A DNA stretch of 64,000 nucleotides from UKL13-3 sp040387195 (GCA_040387195.1 JAZKEF010000013.1:62001-126000); one strand, 5' to 3'. Positions 34,652 to 44,104 are shown, counted from the stretch's first letter. The notes: generated by a model not told the origin, from the letters alone. A program made the numbers and translations.

Positions 34652-35443
34652 TTATCGTTTGTAAATAAGATATACGTTGGTAATAAACAAGGCTAACTGT
34701 GCGGTAGCCATTACAAAGGTAAAGATGGGTTGCGCAGCAACATAAGGTTCAGAATTAGCTTTTACATTATATGGTTCAACGTATACGATATCATTATCCT
34801 GCATTATAATGGCTGAAGATTGTAGGGCCTCAATCCGCTTAAGGTCAACAATAATAATTTCAGTGCCCCTTATAATCTTAATATTATTTTTCTTCCCTGT
34901 TTCTTTAATCCCGCCTGCTTTGGCTATTACATCTACAATAGTGGTATTTTCCTTGTCGATGAAAATTTTGCCTGAATTTGTGATTTCTCCGAGTATGGTA
35001 ACACTTAAGGTAGCAATATTTACATCAATGATTGGCTTCACAATAAACTTACTATATTCTTTTTCCAGCTTTTCCGAAGCTTCCAGTCTGGTTAATCCTA
35101 TCAGATTAATCCGACCGATCAGAGGTAGGGTAGTGGTGCTGTCATAGTTTACAAGGTAACTGTTATCGGCACCCATGGATGCTCCTGCGTTTGAAGTTGC
35201 ACTTTGAGCGGCAGCTCCTCCAATATCGTAGTTGTTAAGAAAACGCAGAATTAAACGGTCACCTATTTTTATTCGATGGCGGTATTGAGCTGTAGCACTA
35301 TCCTTACCGTTTACAACCAATACAGGTTGTTTCGATTTTATTTTTTTGGGTGTTTTAAATAGGATATTTCTGTTTTTATACGAACAGCTTTCCGAAAGAA
35401 AGAAAACTCCCAATAACAATAGTATAGCTGAATATTTACGCAC
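34652..35443 (-). CDS. wza: Outer-membrane polysaccharide export lipoprotein, Wza type (about 263 aa)
   Basis: Poly_export and SLBB domains are visible: YRHRIKIGDRLILRFLNNYD begins the export domain, LPLIGRINLIGLTRLEASEK the middle, and VTILGEITNSGKIFIDKE with TIVDVIAKAGGIKETGK the SLBB fold. I place the start at a GTG giving VRKYSAILLLLGVFFLSESC, a lipoprotein signal with the acylated cysteine at about position 20. A TTG at 35482 is an alternative. A C-terminal hydrophobic segment (FVMATAQLALFITNVYLIY) could cross the outer membrane as the Wza helix does. It heads the polysaccharide locus, 79 bases after a peptide transporter gene. Confidence 0.86.
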   Translation of the reverse strand: MRKYSAILLLLGVFFLSESCSYKNRNILFKTPKKIKSKQPVLVVNGKDSATAQYRHRIKIGDRLILRFLNNYDIGGAAAQSATSNAGASMGADNSYLVNYDSTTTLPLIGRINLIGLTRLEASEKLEKEYSKFIVKPIIDVNIATLSVTILGEITNSGKIFIDKENTTIVDVIAKAGGIKETGKKNNIKIIRGTEIIIVDLKRIEALQSSAIIMQDNDIVYVEPYNVKANSEPYVAAQPIFTFVMATAQLALFITNVYLIYKR

Positions 35444-35521
35444 GCTCAGTGTATTTATGCAAGTATAAGATTTTATCGGCAATAAAATAAGCGATAAGGG
35501 TCTTTGAGCAAGCGCCTTTCT

Positions 35522-37165
35522 TTAGGCACCATGCTCCTTAATGATTTTTGATAACCACTTCAGCATTAAGAAAATGCTTAGTGCAGCAAACAATACAATG
35601 ATGCAGTTTACCACAAAAAAGTACTGTTTGTTTTCATAGGTATCCCACAAACTTGCTAATACCCCACTGAGTTTATTGCCAATGGAGGTGCTTAACATCC
35701 AACCACCCATCATTAATGCCCCAAGGCGGGGAGGAGCCAGTTTGGATACCAGTGATAACCCCATCGGGCTCAAACACAGTTCACCCACTGTTATCACTCC
35801 GTATGTTCCGATAAGCCACCAGGCCGATACCTTTTCGGCTCCATTCATTCCTATGCTTACTGCACCAATCATTACGGTAGTGGAAACAGCCGTTATAATA
35901 AGGCCCCAGAAGATCTTGCCGGGAGTGCTGGGTTCTATGTTTTTTCTGCGTGCCCACACAAAAAAGCCAACTACGAGCGGAGTAAGCACAACGACAAAAA
36001 AGGGATTCACGGATTGAAACAACTCAGTTGAAATCAACTTCACAGATTCCCCTTCGGCCGGCAGTGTTGCTGTTGGAATATTTTTATAATACAGCGGGTA
36101 ATCAATCACTTTTTGCATTTTCCCTTCAGCAGTTTTGATAGGCCTGAACTGCTCGTCAACCAGCACCACCGAGTCTTTAGCATAGGTGACTTCCTGAACC
36201 ATTCCCAATGCTTTGGCCGGAGCCACAACAACTGCTGGAAGTTCCCTGTCGGTATAACTTTCGGCCCAGGTGGTTAATGCCGTTCCGTTTTGTTTAAAGA
36301 TTGCCCAGAAGATAACTACAACACCCATAATGGCCAATAAAGCACCTATTGGTTTTTTATCTTCGGCATTTGACCGTACATACAATGAAATATAAAATAA
36401 CAGAATAGGAATGGCACCAAAAATGAAGGCATCAGTGCTGTCACTTCCAAATATATTGCCCGGAATAAACCAGCCCAATATACCTGCAATGATTGCCGGT
36501 AACAATACGATTCCCAATATTTTGCCAACGCTCATATCCTCGGCTTTGGCAGGTTTAATGGTATCCACATGTTTGTAGTGTTTGCTACCTGCCCAAAAGA
36601 TGGCAATACCTATAAACATTCCAATACCTGCAGCAAAAAAGGCATATCCCCAGCCAAAGCTATTCCGCAGGTAGGCTGCAAAAAAATTGCAGATGAATGC
36701 CCCGATATTAATACCCATGTAAAAGATATTATATCCGGAATCTTTGTTGGCCTTGTATTGTGGCTCGTTATACAGATTTCCCAGCAACGTAGAAATATTG
36801 GGTTTAAAAAATCCGTTTCCGATAATCATCAATGCCAGAGCTATAAAAAAGGAAGTCTCACCGGGAATGGCCAGGCACATATACCCAAGTCCCATCAGCA
36901 CACCTCCGATGGAAATGGCCACACGGTAACCCAGTACCCTATCAGCAAGTAATCCTCCGATAAATGGGGTAATAAATACCAATGCGATATAAGTACCAAA
37001 AATATCGGAAGCTTCCTTTTTCTCCAGCGCCAATCCCCCGGCTTTGGTATCGGTCATGTACAGAAAAAATATCCCCAACATGAGGTAATAACCGAAACGC
37101 TCCCACATTTCAGTAAAAAATAAATAGTATAAACCTTTGGGGTGTTTGTTGGTAGTAGTTGTCAT
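35522..37165 (-). CDS. POT/PTR family proton-dependent oligopeptide transporter (547 aa)
   Basis: The start GLYYLFFTEMWERFGYYLML is the PTR2 signature with the ExxER proton-coupling motif. A second signature is NIFYMGINIGAFICNFFAAY. About 12-14 hydrophobic helices are seen, with a soluble insertion near residues 300-370 (EQFRPIKTAEGKMQKVIDYP). It should import di- and tripeptides with protons through the inner membrane. It is a paralogue of the next gene upstream but not a recent copy. A strong terminator separates the two. No promoter-like motif was found between it and wza, so readthrough into the glycan locus is possible. Confidence 0.9.
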   Translation of the reverse strand: MTTTTNKHPKGLYYLFFTEMWERFGYYLMLGIFFLYMTDTKAGGLALEKKEASDIFGTYIALVFITPFIGGLLADRVLGYRVAISIGGVLMGLGYMCLAIPGETSFFIALALMIIGNGFFKPNISTLLGNLYNEPQYKANKDSGYNIFYMGINIGAFICNFFAAYLRNSFGWGYAFFAAGIGMFIGIAIFWAGSKHYKHVDTIKPAKAEDMSVGKILGIVLLPAIIAGILGWFIPGNIFGSDSTDAFIFGAIPILLFYISLYVRSNAEDKKPIGALLAIMGVVVIFWAIFKQNGTALTTWAESYTDRELPAVVVAPAKALGMVQEVTYAKDSVVLVDEQFRPIKTAEGKMQKVIDYPLYYKNIPTATLPAEGESVKLISTELFQSVNPFFVVVLTPLVVGFFVWARRKNIEPSTPGKIFWGLIITAVSTTVMIGAVSIGMNGAEKVSAWWLIGTYGVITVGELCLSPMGLSLVSKLAPPRLGALMMGGWMLSTSIGNKLSGVLASLWDTYENKQYFFVVNCIIVLFAALSIFLMLKWLSKIIKEHGA

Positions 37166-37182
37166 GGTTTCGAATATGCGTT

Positions 37183-37226
37183 AAAAAAAGAAACCCTGCA
37201 ACCTTTTATGACGGATGCAGGGTTTT
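37183..37226 (-). terminator. Intrinsic terminator after the upstream POT gene
   Basis: On the minus strand the stem AAACCCTGCA / TGCAGGGTTT (10 bp, loop 15) is followed by CTTTTTTT. It lies about 23 bases downstream of the 37249-38775 gene stop and before the next POT gene. Confidence 0.8.
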
Positions 37227-37248
37227 TTCAATATGGATTCAACAGAGC

Positions 37249-38775
37249 TTAATGTACTCCGTGCATCATTTTTTGCAAGGTTTTGGTTAACCCGAATAAG
37301 ATGAGTGATGCAATACCTGACAGGATTACGAAGATCATGAAGAACTCGTATAATCCGGTGATTTCAATACCTGCAAATGATGGATGCGTTGGTAAACTTG
37401 GATCAGGATATAAAGCACTTAATGTTCCGGCAAATTTATTAGCTGCAGCAGTGGATAAGAACCATACACCCATAAGCAATGAAGCAAATTTAGCGGGTGC
37501 CAGCTTTACAACCATTGCCAAACCGATAGGAGATAAACATAACTCACCGATTGTGTGCAACAGGTAGAGGCTTAATAACCACATCATGCTTACTTTCAGG
37601 GTAGGATCCAATCCTTTTACACCAAACGCAATAACAAGGTATCCTATTGATAAAAACAATAACCCGAATGCCTGCTTGGTAGGAGATGCAGGTTCCATGT
37701 TACGGTTGCCCAACATGGTCCAGATCCAAGCAAATACGGGAGCTAAGATTACAATGAAGATTGCATTTACGGATTGGAAAAAGCTTGCAGGAATTTCGGA
37801 TCCAAACATCGTTCGGTCAGTTTGTTCTTCTGCAAAGAACGTAAGCGAAGCACCCGCCTGTTCGAAAGCAGCCCAGAAAAAGATTACGAAAAATGCCAGA
37901 ATGTAAATAACCCAGATTCTTTGTTTTTCGATAGCTGTTAGTGTTTTGTCGGTAATGATTGCGGCAGGACCAATAATGGTAATGGAGAAAATAGCTGAAC
38001 CAATTAATCCTAAGTCCATGATGTTAAAAAACAAGACGAACAAACCAATAGAACATGCTGCCCATATAAGCATTTGTGAGAATGGCATTTTGGGAGCTTT
38101 TGTCTCGTTTTCTGCAAGTACCTTTTTCTTAGGAACCATTCCGATACCTTCACCTTCAGGGGTAACAATGTACTTGTTTTTAAGGAACTCGAATGAAATC
38201 ATACTGATGATCATTCCGACACATGCAGCAAGGAATCCCCATTTAAAATCGCCTGCATTTCCGGTGTCTCCAAATCCTCCGCAAACCAATGGAGCAAAAA
38301 ACGCCCCTAGGTTGATACCCATGTAAAAAATGGTAAAGGCAGAATCTACACGCTTGTCACCTTCCTGATAGAGTTGGCCTACCATGGTAGAAATATTAGG
38401 CTTGAAAAACCCATTACCAAAAATTAAGAAGCCTAAGCCTAAAAACAGCATTGGTTGGGCAAACCCAATATTGGAGTAGTTAGATGCCGATAAAAACATA
38501 CAGAATTGCCCAATGGCCATCAATACTCCTCCGAACAGAATCGATTTACGGTTGCCCCAGTATCTGTCGGCTACATATCCACCAATGAGCGGTGTCAGGT
38601 AAACCAAACCGGTATAGCTTCCGTATACTTCGGATGTAAACGCTTTATCAAACATTAACGCCTTTACCATGTATAGGGTAAAGATGGCGCGCATGCCATA
38701 ATAGCTGAAACGTTCCCACATCTCTGTGAAAAACAATAGGTATAAACCTTTAGGATGTCCTGTAGATTGACTCAT
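37249..38775 (-). CDS. POT/PTR family oligopeptide transporter (508 aa)
   Basis: GLYLLFFTEMWERFSYYGMR carries the ExxER motif, and TIFYMGINLGAFFAPLVCGG is the second PTR2 signature. The hydrophobic helices number about 12-14. It lacks the long insertion of its neighbour and is about 40 residues shorter. It imports short peptides using the proton gradient. An S9 dipeptidyl peptidase lies upstream on the same strand, which fits a peptide-feeding group: the peptidase makes dipeptides, the transporters take them up. That functional link is inferred from gene order. Confidence 0.9.
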   Translation of the reverse strand: MSQSTGHPKGLYLLFFTEMWERFSYYGMRAIFTLYMVKALMFDKAFTSEVYGSYTGLVYLTPLIGGYVADRYWGNRKSILFGGVLMAIGQFCMFLSASNYSNIGFAQPMLFLGLGFLIFGNGFFKPNISTMVGQLYQEGDKRVDSAFTIFYMGINLGAFFAPLVCGGFGDTGNAGDFKWGFLAACVGMIISMISFEFLKNKYIVTPEGEGIGMVPKKKVLAENETKAPKMPFSQMLIWAACSIGLFVLFFNIMDLGLIGSAIFSITIIGPAAIITDKTLTAIEKQRIWVIYILAFFVIFFWAAFEQAGASLTFFAEEQTDRTMFGSEIPASFFQSVNAIFIVILAPVFAWIWTMLGNRNMEPASPTKQAFGLLFLSIGYLVIAFGVKGLDPTLKVSMMWLLSLYLLHTIGELCLSPIGLAMVVKLAPAKFASLLMGVWFLSTAAANKFAGTLSALYPDPSLPTHPSFAGIEITGLYEFFMIFVILSGIASLILFGLTKTLQKMMHGVH

Positions 38776-38834
38776 GTATGATTAATTTATAAAATGCAAT
38801 ATAAAACTATGACTGAACTAAACAAGCGTATGTT

Positions 38835-38942
38835 CTATGAATTGAGGTAGGTGAAAAATAACATCACAAGATACAGCAAAATCATGCTCCCGAAAATGGT
38901 GGCTATGATCACCAAAAAATCAATAATCCGTTTCCACCTCAT
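38835..38942 (-). CDS. Possible 35-residue membrane peptide
   Basis: An ATG at 38942 opens a 35-codon frame: RWKRIIDFLVIIATIFG followed by SMILLYLVMLFFTYLNS. It is one basic N-terminus and one long hydrophobic helix. Its start overlaps, as ATGA, the stop of a 29-codon frame beginning near 39014. It lies between the dipeptidyl peptidase and the transporter on the same strand. Length is too small for certainty, and I recognise no family. Confidence 0.3.
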   Translation of the reverse strand: MRWKRIIDFLVIIATIFGSMILLYLVMLFFTYLNS

Positions 38943-39037
38943 GCTAAACACCGAATTATTTGAGCGGGTTGTACCCTTGATATATCATGTCCGGCTATTG
39001 CCGGGTCGAACAGGTCTTTGTGATTCATGTTATTGAG

Positions 39038-41182
39038 TTACAGTTTTTCAAGAATAAAGCGGGTCATTTTATCGTACAGGTGCAAACGGGTTTTTGCTCC
39101 GCCAATACTGTGGTTTTTATTCGGATAATACTCGCTGTCAAATTTTACACCCTTGTTAATCATGGTATTTACCATTTCCACAGAGTTTTGGAAATGCACA
39201 TTGTCATCAGCAGTTCCGTGAATGATTAAATAGTTGCCTTTGATTTTTTCTACGTGGTTAATCGGAGAGTTGTCATCATAGTTTTTACCATTCTCCTGCG
39301 GGGTACGCATGAAACGCTCAGTATAAATATTATCGTAGAATCTCCAGTTGGTTACAGGTGCTACTGCAATAGCAGCTTTAAACACATCGTTACCTTTACT
39401 GATTCCCAAACTCGACATGTATCCGCCATAACTCCATCCCCATATTCCAATACGGCCGGCATCAACATAAGAAATTTTTCCCAGTTCCTTAGCTACGTAT
39501 ATCTGGTCCTCAATTTCATACTTACCCAATTGCAGGTAGGTTGATTTTTTAAATGCTTCACCCTTAAATCCTGTTCCGCGTCCGTCCACACATACAATCA
39601 TATAACCTTTGGCGGCAAGCATCTGGTACCAAAAATAGTTTCCGCCCATCCATCTGTTTACAGCAAGCTGGTGTCCCGGACCACCATACACATACATTAA
39701 AACCGGATACTTTTTCTTGGCATCAAAGTTTAAGGGCTTAATGATAAATGCATTCAAATCTTCACCATATGCATTTTTAAAGGAAGTCATTTCGGCTTTT
39801 GAAATGGGGAAGCGGTTTATTTTGTCTGATAAAGTTTTATTGTCTTCCAATACACGAAGCTCTTTTCCTTTTTGGTCGCATAATGCATAATACGAAGGAG
39901 TGTTGATGGATGAGTGGCTTAATAAAAAATAAGTATAGGTGGAATTGAATGTAGCGCTGTTCCAACCCTTACGTTGGGTTAACTGCTGTTTGCTTTTACC
40001 ATCCAGAGAAACAGCATATACATAACGGTCGGCCGAATTGATTTCAGAAGTTGAAACATACAGAATTTTTTTCTTCTCATCCATACCATAGAACTGGTCC
40101 ACATCCCAGTTACCTTGTGTAATTTGTTTGATCAATGTTCCTTTGAGGTCGTATTGGTATAAATGGTTCCATCCGCTTTTTTCACTGTTCATGATGAAGG
40201 TTTTACCGTCTTTCAAAAACGTTACTTCAGGTACATCTACATAAGCTTTGTTCTCTTCGCTGTGAAGCAATGATGTAGTTCCGGTCTGGCTGTTGGCTGT
40301 GAGTATTTCCAATTTATTTTGCAACCTGTTGAGTCGCTCAATGCACAATGTATTATTGTCGCGGGTCCATAAAATGCGCGGAATATAAATGTCTTTGTCG
40401 GCACCAATATCCATCTGTTGTTTTTTGCCCGACTCAATGGTGTAAGTATAAATCTCAACAACAGAATTTGCTTCACCGGTTTTAGGATATTTGAACTTGT
40501 ATTCTTCCGGATAAAGTTTGCCATAGGTAGGCATTCCGAATTCCTTTACGGCACTTTCATCAAAACGGTAAAAGGCAAGTTGGGTGCTGTTATCGTTCCA
40601 ATAGAATCCTTTCGACAGGGCGAACTCTTCTTCATACACCCAGTCGGTTGAGCCGTTAATGATGTTGTTTACCTTTCCATCGGTTGTAATGCGAACTTCT
40701 TTTTCGGTCGACAAATCATACCAATAGAGGTCATTGTTTCGCACATAAGCCAGTTTTTTGCCATCCGGAGAAAATTCGGCAAGCATCACGGCATCCGAAA
40801 CCGGTGTTACCAGTTTTTTAGCTTTTACATCATAAACGGCAATGTTGGCAGTGAAGGAATGCCGGTAGATTGCCTTCTGATTAGTTTGCAACAAGAGTTT
40901 GGACTCATCTTCACTCCAGGTGTATGAAAATCCTTTCAGGCCAATTTCACTGCTCCACGCAAGTGTATCAATGGCTTTGCCTGTAGCAAAACTGTAACGG
41001 ATGATGTTTTCCCGGTCATCCTGGGCGGAATAGTATTTTCCGTCCTTCATGGAGTTAAACCCCGATACTCCTTTCGGAGAAAATGTTCCCTTGGTAAAAA
41101 TGTCCTCAAGGGTAATATCCTGTTGGGAAAATCCATTAAACGCAGAGGCGCAAAGAGCGCAGAGAATGATAAGTTGTTTCAT
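39038..41182 (-). CDS. S9 family dipeptidyl peptidase IV-like prolyl peptidase (714 aa)
   Basis: A signal peptide (KQLIILCALCASAFNGFSQQ) directs it to the periplasm. The N-terminal beta-propeller (DPPIV_N) spans about 40-470, with the paired-glutamate region DWVYEEEFALSKGFYWN. The catalytic domain has the serine in GWSYGGYMSSLG, the aspartate in IIHGTADDNVHFQNS and the histidine in YPNKNHSIGG. All three are intact. It cleaves X-Pro/Ala dipeptides. A dispersed 30-base repeat supplies part of the signal-peptide coding sequence. The ATG shares its A with the TAA of the GxxExxY gene. Confidence 0.9.
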   Translation of the reverse strand: MKQLIILCALCASAFNGFSQQDITLEDIFTKGTFSPKGVSGFNSMKDGKYYSAQDDRENIIRYSFATGKAIDTLAWSSEIGLKGFSYTWSEDESKLLLQTNQKAIYRHSFTANIAVYDVKAKKLVTPVSDAVMLAEFSPDGKKLAYVRNNDLYWYDLSTEKEVRITTDGKVNNIINGSTDWVYEEEFALSKGFYWNDNSTQLAFYRFDESAVKEFGMPTYGKLYPEEYKFKYPKTGEANSVVEIYTYTIESGKKQQMDIGADKDIYIPRILWTRDNNTLCIERLNRLQNKLEILTANSQTGTTSLLHSEENKAYVDVPEVTFLKDGKTFIMNSEKSGWNHLYQYDLKGTLIKQITQGNWDVDQFYGMDEKKKILYVSTSEINSADRYVYAVSLDGKSKQQLTQRKGWNSATFNSTYTYFLLSHSSINTPSYYALCDQKGKELRVLEDNKTLSDKINRFPISKAEMTSFKNAYGEDLNAFIIKPLNFDAKKKYPVLMYVYGGPGHQLAVNRWMGGNYFWYQMLAAKGYMIVCVDGRGTGFKGEAFKKSTYLQLGKYEIEDQIYVAKELGKISYVDAGRIGIWGWSYGGYMSSLGISKGNDVFKAAIAVAPVTNWRFYDNIYTERFMRTPQENGKNYDDNSPINHVEKIKGNYLIIHGTADDNVHFQNSVEMVNTMINKGVKFDSEYYPNKNHSIGGAKTRLHLYDKMTRFILEKL

Positions 41183-41568
41183 TAAAAATTATTTACTTTT
41201 CTTTTAATTCCTTTTATAAGCCAGTCCTCATAGAAGTTAATGAGTAAGCCAAGCCGTTTGTCAGCCAGTTTTAAATATGTTACTAACTGCACTTCATGTA
41301 CAGGTAATACAAATTCGATTGCTTTTAACTCCAGAATGATAGCATCCTCAACTAAGAAGTCCGGCCTGAAGTTGGCATCCAACTGTTCGTTTTTATATAC
41401 AACAGGTAAATATACCTGCCTCCTATGGTTAATATTACTTAATTCCAATTCTTTGGACAAACAAGTTTCATAGACACTTTCCAACAGTCCGGGACCTAAG
41501 TTTCTATGAACTTCAATGCAACATTTAATTATTTTATCACTTAAGCAATTATATTCTTCAGGGGTCAT
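41182..41568 (-). CDS. GxxExxY family protein (128 aa)
   Basis: The name-giving motif is GPGLLESVYETCLSKEL near residues 24-40. The core continues with FRPDFLVEDAIILELKAIE, which has the D-x(n)-ExK spacing of PD-(D/E)xK nucleases, and ends YLKLADKRLGLLINF. The start TPEEYNCLSDKIIKCCIEVH is normal for the family. Its biological role is not established; it often appears next to repeats or single genes in Bacteroidota. Here it is coupled to the dipeptidyl peptidase by a one-base overlap and preceded by a tandem 49-base repeat. Confidence 0.88.
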   Translation of the reverse strand: MTPEEYNCLSDKIIKCCIEVHRNLGPGLLESVYETCLSKELELSNINHRRQVYLPVVYKNEQLDANFRPDFLVEDAIILELKAIEFVLPVHEVQLVTYLKLADKRLGLLINFYEDWLIKGIKRKVNNF

Positions 41569-41603
41569 AAACTTTTAGGGTTCAATAGTTCAATCATTAT
41601 ATT

Positions 41604-41702
41604 TCTCTGTGTCCAGCATATTCTCAGCGCACTCAGCGCCTCTGCGTTTATACGTCTCTGTGTTCATAAATTCTCAGCGCACTCAGTGTCTCCGCGTTTA
41701 TA
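41604..41702 (+). repeat. Two near-tandem copies of a 48-49 base dispersed repeat
   Basis: Copy 1 is 41604-41652 and copy 2 is 41655-41702. Both follow TCTCTGTGT..., then ATTCTCAGCGCACTCAG, and end GCGTTTATA, differing at about ten positions. They fill most of the 142-base spacer between divergent genes. A third, inverted, partial copy lies inside the dipeptidyl peptidase gene. Confidence 0.8.
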
Positions 41703-41710
41703 TTTGAGAT

Positions 41711-43108
41711 ATGCAATATAACAAAGTAACCGAGGCGCAAATAAAGGAGTTTCAGTCAATAGTTGGCCAACCGTTTGTCATAATTGGTAAAGAGGAAGTA
41801 GAACGTTATGCGCGTGATTATACCGAAGATCTGGTGTATTACCCTGATGTTGTGGTAAAGCCACGAACTGCAGAAGAGGTTGCTGCCGTTGTAAAAGTAT
41901 GTAATGACGCTATGATTCCCATCACTCCAAGAGGGGCAGGGACGGGTTTGAGCGGTGGAGCATTGCCATTGTATGCAGGTGTCGTTATTTCTATGGAGCG
42001 GTTCAATCAGATTCTGGAAATTGATGAACGCAATTTTCAGGCAACGGTGGAGCCGGGTGTGGTGAATGAAGCCTTTCAGCAGGCAGTGAGAGAGAAGGGA
42101 TTGTTTTATCCGCCTGATCCGGCAAGTAAGGGAAGCTGTTTTTTGGGTGGCAATGTGGCACATGCAAGCGGTGGACCCAGAGCTTTAAAATATGGAACGA
42201 CCCGCGATTATGTATTGAACCTGGAAGTGGTATTGCCTACCGGTGAAATTATCTGGACCGGAGCCAATACCTTAAAATATTCAACCGGATATAACCTTAC
42301 CCATTTAATGATTGGAAGTGAAGGTACACTCGGGATTGTAACCAAAATCGTTCTCAAACTGATTCCGCATCCGCAGCAAACCTTGCTGATGCTGGCTCCG
42401 TTCCACTCACCTGAAAAAGCCTGCGAGGCAGTGAACGGAATTTTTTTGGCGGGTGCTAATCCCAGTGCATGTGAGTTTGTGGAGCCCGAAGGTTTTCGTT
42501 TATCCGCAGCAATGACAAACCTGAGCTTTACTGTTCATGAAGGAGTGGAGGCATACCTGCTCATAGAGGTTGACGGGAATGATACGGAGGCCATGATGAA
42601 AGAATGTGAAGTCATCAGTGAGGTATTGTATGCGCATGAGAGTGGAGAGGTGTTGTTTGCGCAGTCGGCAGATGAGAAGGAATATTTTTGGAAACTACGC
42701 AGAAGTATTGGTGAAGCTACCAAGTTTAATAATACGTATAAGGAAGAAGATACGGTTGTTCCCAGAGCAGAGTTGCCTCTATTGTTTCGGGGGGTGAAAG
42801 CGATTGGGGAACGGTATGGATTCAGGACGGTATGTTATGGACATGCTGGTGATGGTAACTTACACGTGAATATTTTGAAAGATCAGTTGAGTGATGATTT
42901 CTGGAACGATGATATTCACAAGGCAATTATTGAGATATTTACCTTGTGCAAACAACTCAAGGGAACCATTAGCGGAGAACATGGAATAGGGCTGGTGCAA
43001 AAACCATACATGCAGGTAGTAATGCCGGAGTTTCAACTAGAGCTCATGCGCAATATCAAAAAGGCTTTCGACCCGAAGGGAATACTAAATCCGGGAAAAA
43101 TATTTTAA
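41711..43108 (+). CDS. FAD-linked oxidase, GlcD-like / D-lactate or glycolate dehydrogenase (465 aa)
   Basis: The FAD_binding_4 domain has DVVVKPRTAEEVAAVVKVC, PRGAGTGLSGGALPLYAG and NFQATVEPGVVNEAFQQAV, the flavin contacts of the GlcD/LDH-D group. The C-terminal FAD-oxidase domain shows VCYGHAGDGNLHVNIL and GTISGEHGIGLVQKPYM, with the histidines that bind metal and substrate. Length is typical. It oxidises a 2-hydroxy acid such as D-lactate or glycolate; which one is not clear. It is the only plus-strand gene between two minus-strand blocks and ends exactly where the convergent CDF gene ends. Confidence 0.88.
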   Translation: MQYNKVTEAQIKEFQSIVGQPFVIIGKEEVERYARDYTEDLVYYPDVVVKPRTAEEVAAVVKVCNDAMIPITPRGAGTGLSGGALPLYAGVVISMERFNQILEIDERNFQATVEPGVVNEAFQQAVREKGLFYPPDPASKGSCFLGGNVAHASGGPRALKYGTTRDYVLNLEVVLPTGEIIWTGANTLKYSTGYNLTHLMIGSEGTLGIVTKIVLKLIPHPQQTLLMLAPFHSPEKACEAVNGIFLAGANPSACEFVEPEGFRLSAAMTNLSFTVHEGVEAYLLIEVDGNDTEAMMKECEVISEVLYAHESGEVLFAQSADEKEYFWKLRRSIGEATKFNNTYKEEDTVVPRAELPLLFRGVKAIGERYGFRTVCYGHAGDGNLHVNILKDQLSDDFWNDDIHKAIIEIFTLCKQLKGTISGEHGIGLVQKPYMQVVMPEFQLELMRNIKKAFDPKGILNPGKIF

Positions 43109-44095
43109 CTATAGACGGTGTTTTTCGTTGCGCATTACGTTTGCCGAAGTCCACTCAACCTTTTGCTCAAAGGGGCGTTGACGCACATTACAATCCTTAA
43201 GCAAACAAAGGCTGCAGCTAAAAGGTAAACATGGATCGGGGTGAATAAAAAACTCTACCTTGTTGTTGAATTTTGTGGCAATCAGATCTTCAATGTTTTT
43301 GAGTTCATCGTGCGATACTTTGAGGTCATTGTACCATGGTAACGTAAGATGGCAATCAATATGGTAACTCGATCCGTATTGTACAATGCGGAGATTATGG
43401 ATGTCAATCCAGTTTGCATTGCGGTGTTCATTTAATACCCGGATAACATCATTAATGATAGCTTCATCGGCCTCATCCATTAACCCTGCCAGCGATTTGC
43501 GAACAAGTTTGTAACCGGTAAAAATAATGACGCAGCCAAATATGATGGCAAACACATTATCTAACCATACCCAACCGGTGAGGTGTATACATACAATTCC
43601 CAATACCAGTCCCAGACTGCTCCATGCATCGCTTTGCAGGTGTTTACCATCGGCCACCAGTGTAATGGACGCATGTGTTTTGCCGGTGTGAACAAGGAAT
43701 CGTCCCAGTAAAAAATTGGATGCTCCGGCAATAATGGCAAGTATAGCCCCTGTTTCGAGCCGGTGTATGTCGACCGGATGAATCATGTTCATCACCGATT
43801 TTCCAATGATGATGGTGCCGGCCAACAGGATCAAACCACCTTCAAATCCTGCCGAAATAAATTCTATTTTACCATGTCCGTAAGGGTGATCCATATCCTT
43901 GGGTTTGGCGGCTACCTTCAGACTGTAATAAGCAAATGCTCCTGCCACTACATTGATAATTGATTCGAGTGCATCACTCAATATGGCATTGGAGTGGGTG
44001 ATGAAAAAGGCAATGAACTTAAGCAGCATGATGGCGATGCCCGCAATCAGAACGTTGCGAATGGCTTTAATCTTGATGTTTGCTGTTTGTTCCAC
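43109..44095 (-). CDS. Cation diffusion facilitator (CDF) transporter (about 328 aa)
   Basis: The membrane region begins IRNVLIAGIAIMLLKFIAFF. TM2 has AILSDALESIINVVAGAFAY with the SDALE metal site, then MDHPYGHGKIEFISAG. TM5 contains ADGKHLQSDAWSSLGLV with the second H/D pair. The C-terminal cytoplasmic domain (residues about 215-300) has YHIDCHLTLPWYNDLKVSHD. A short Cys-rich tail (CLPFSCSLCLLKDC) may bind metal. It exports Zn(II), Mn(II) or Fe(II). I choose the GTG at 44095; a TTG at 44122 is open too but lies inside the terminator stem of the upstream gene. Confidence 0.87.
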   Translation of the reverse strand: MEQTANIKIKAIRNVLIAGIAIMLLKFIAFFITHSNAILSDALESIINVVAGAFAYYSLKVAAKPKDMDHPYGHGKIEFISAGFEGGLILLAGTIIIGKSVMNMIHPVDIHRLETGAILAIIAGASNFLLGRFLVHTGKTHASITLVADGKHLQSDAWSSLGLVLGIVCIHLTGWVWLDNVFAIIFGCVIIFTGYKLVRKSLAGLMDEADEAIINDVIRVLNEHRNANWIDIHNLRIVQYGSSYHIDCHLTLPWYNDLKVSHDELKNIEDLIATKFNNKVEFFIHPDPCLPFSCSLCLLKDCNVRQRPFEQKVEWTSANVMRNEKHRL

Positions 44096-44104
44096 TCTCC
44101 AAAA

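Noticed and set aside
39254..39544. Plus-strand frames over the dipeptidyl peptidase
   Set aside because: They are shadows of a well-supported minus-strand gene with an intact catalytic triad.
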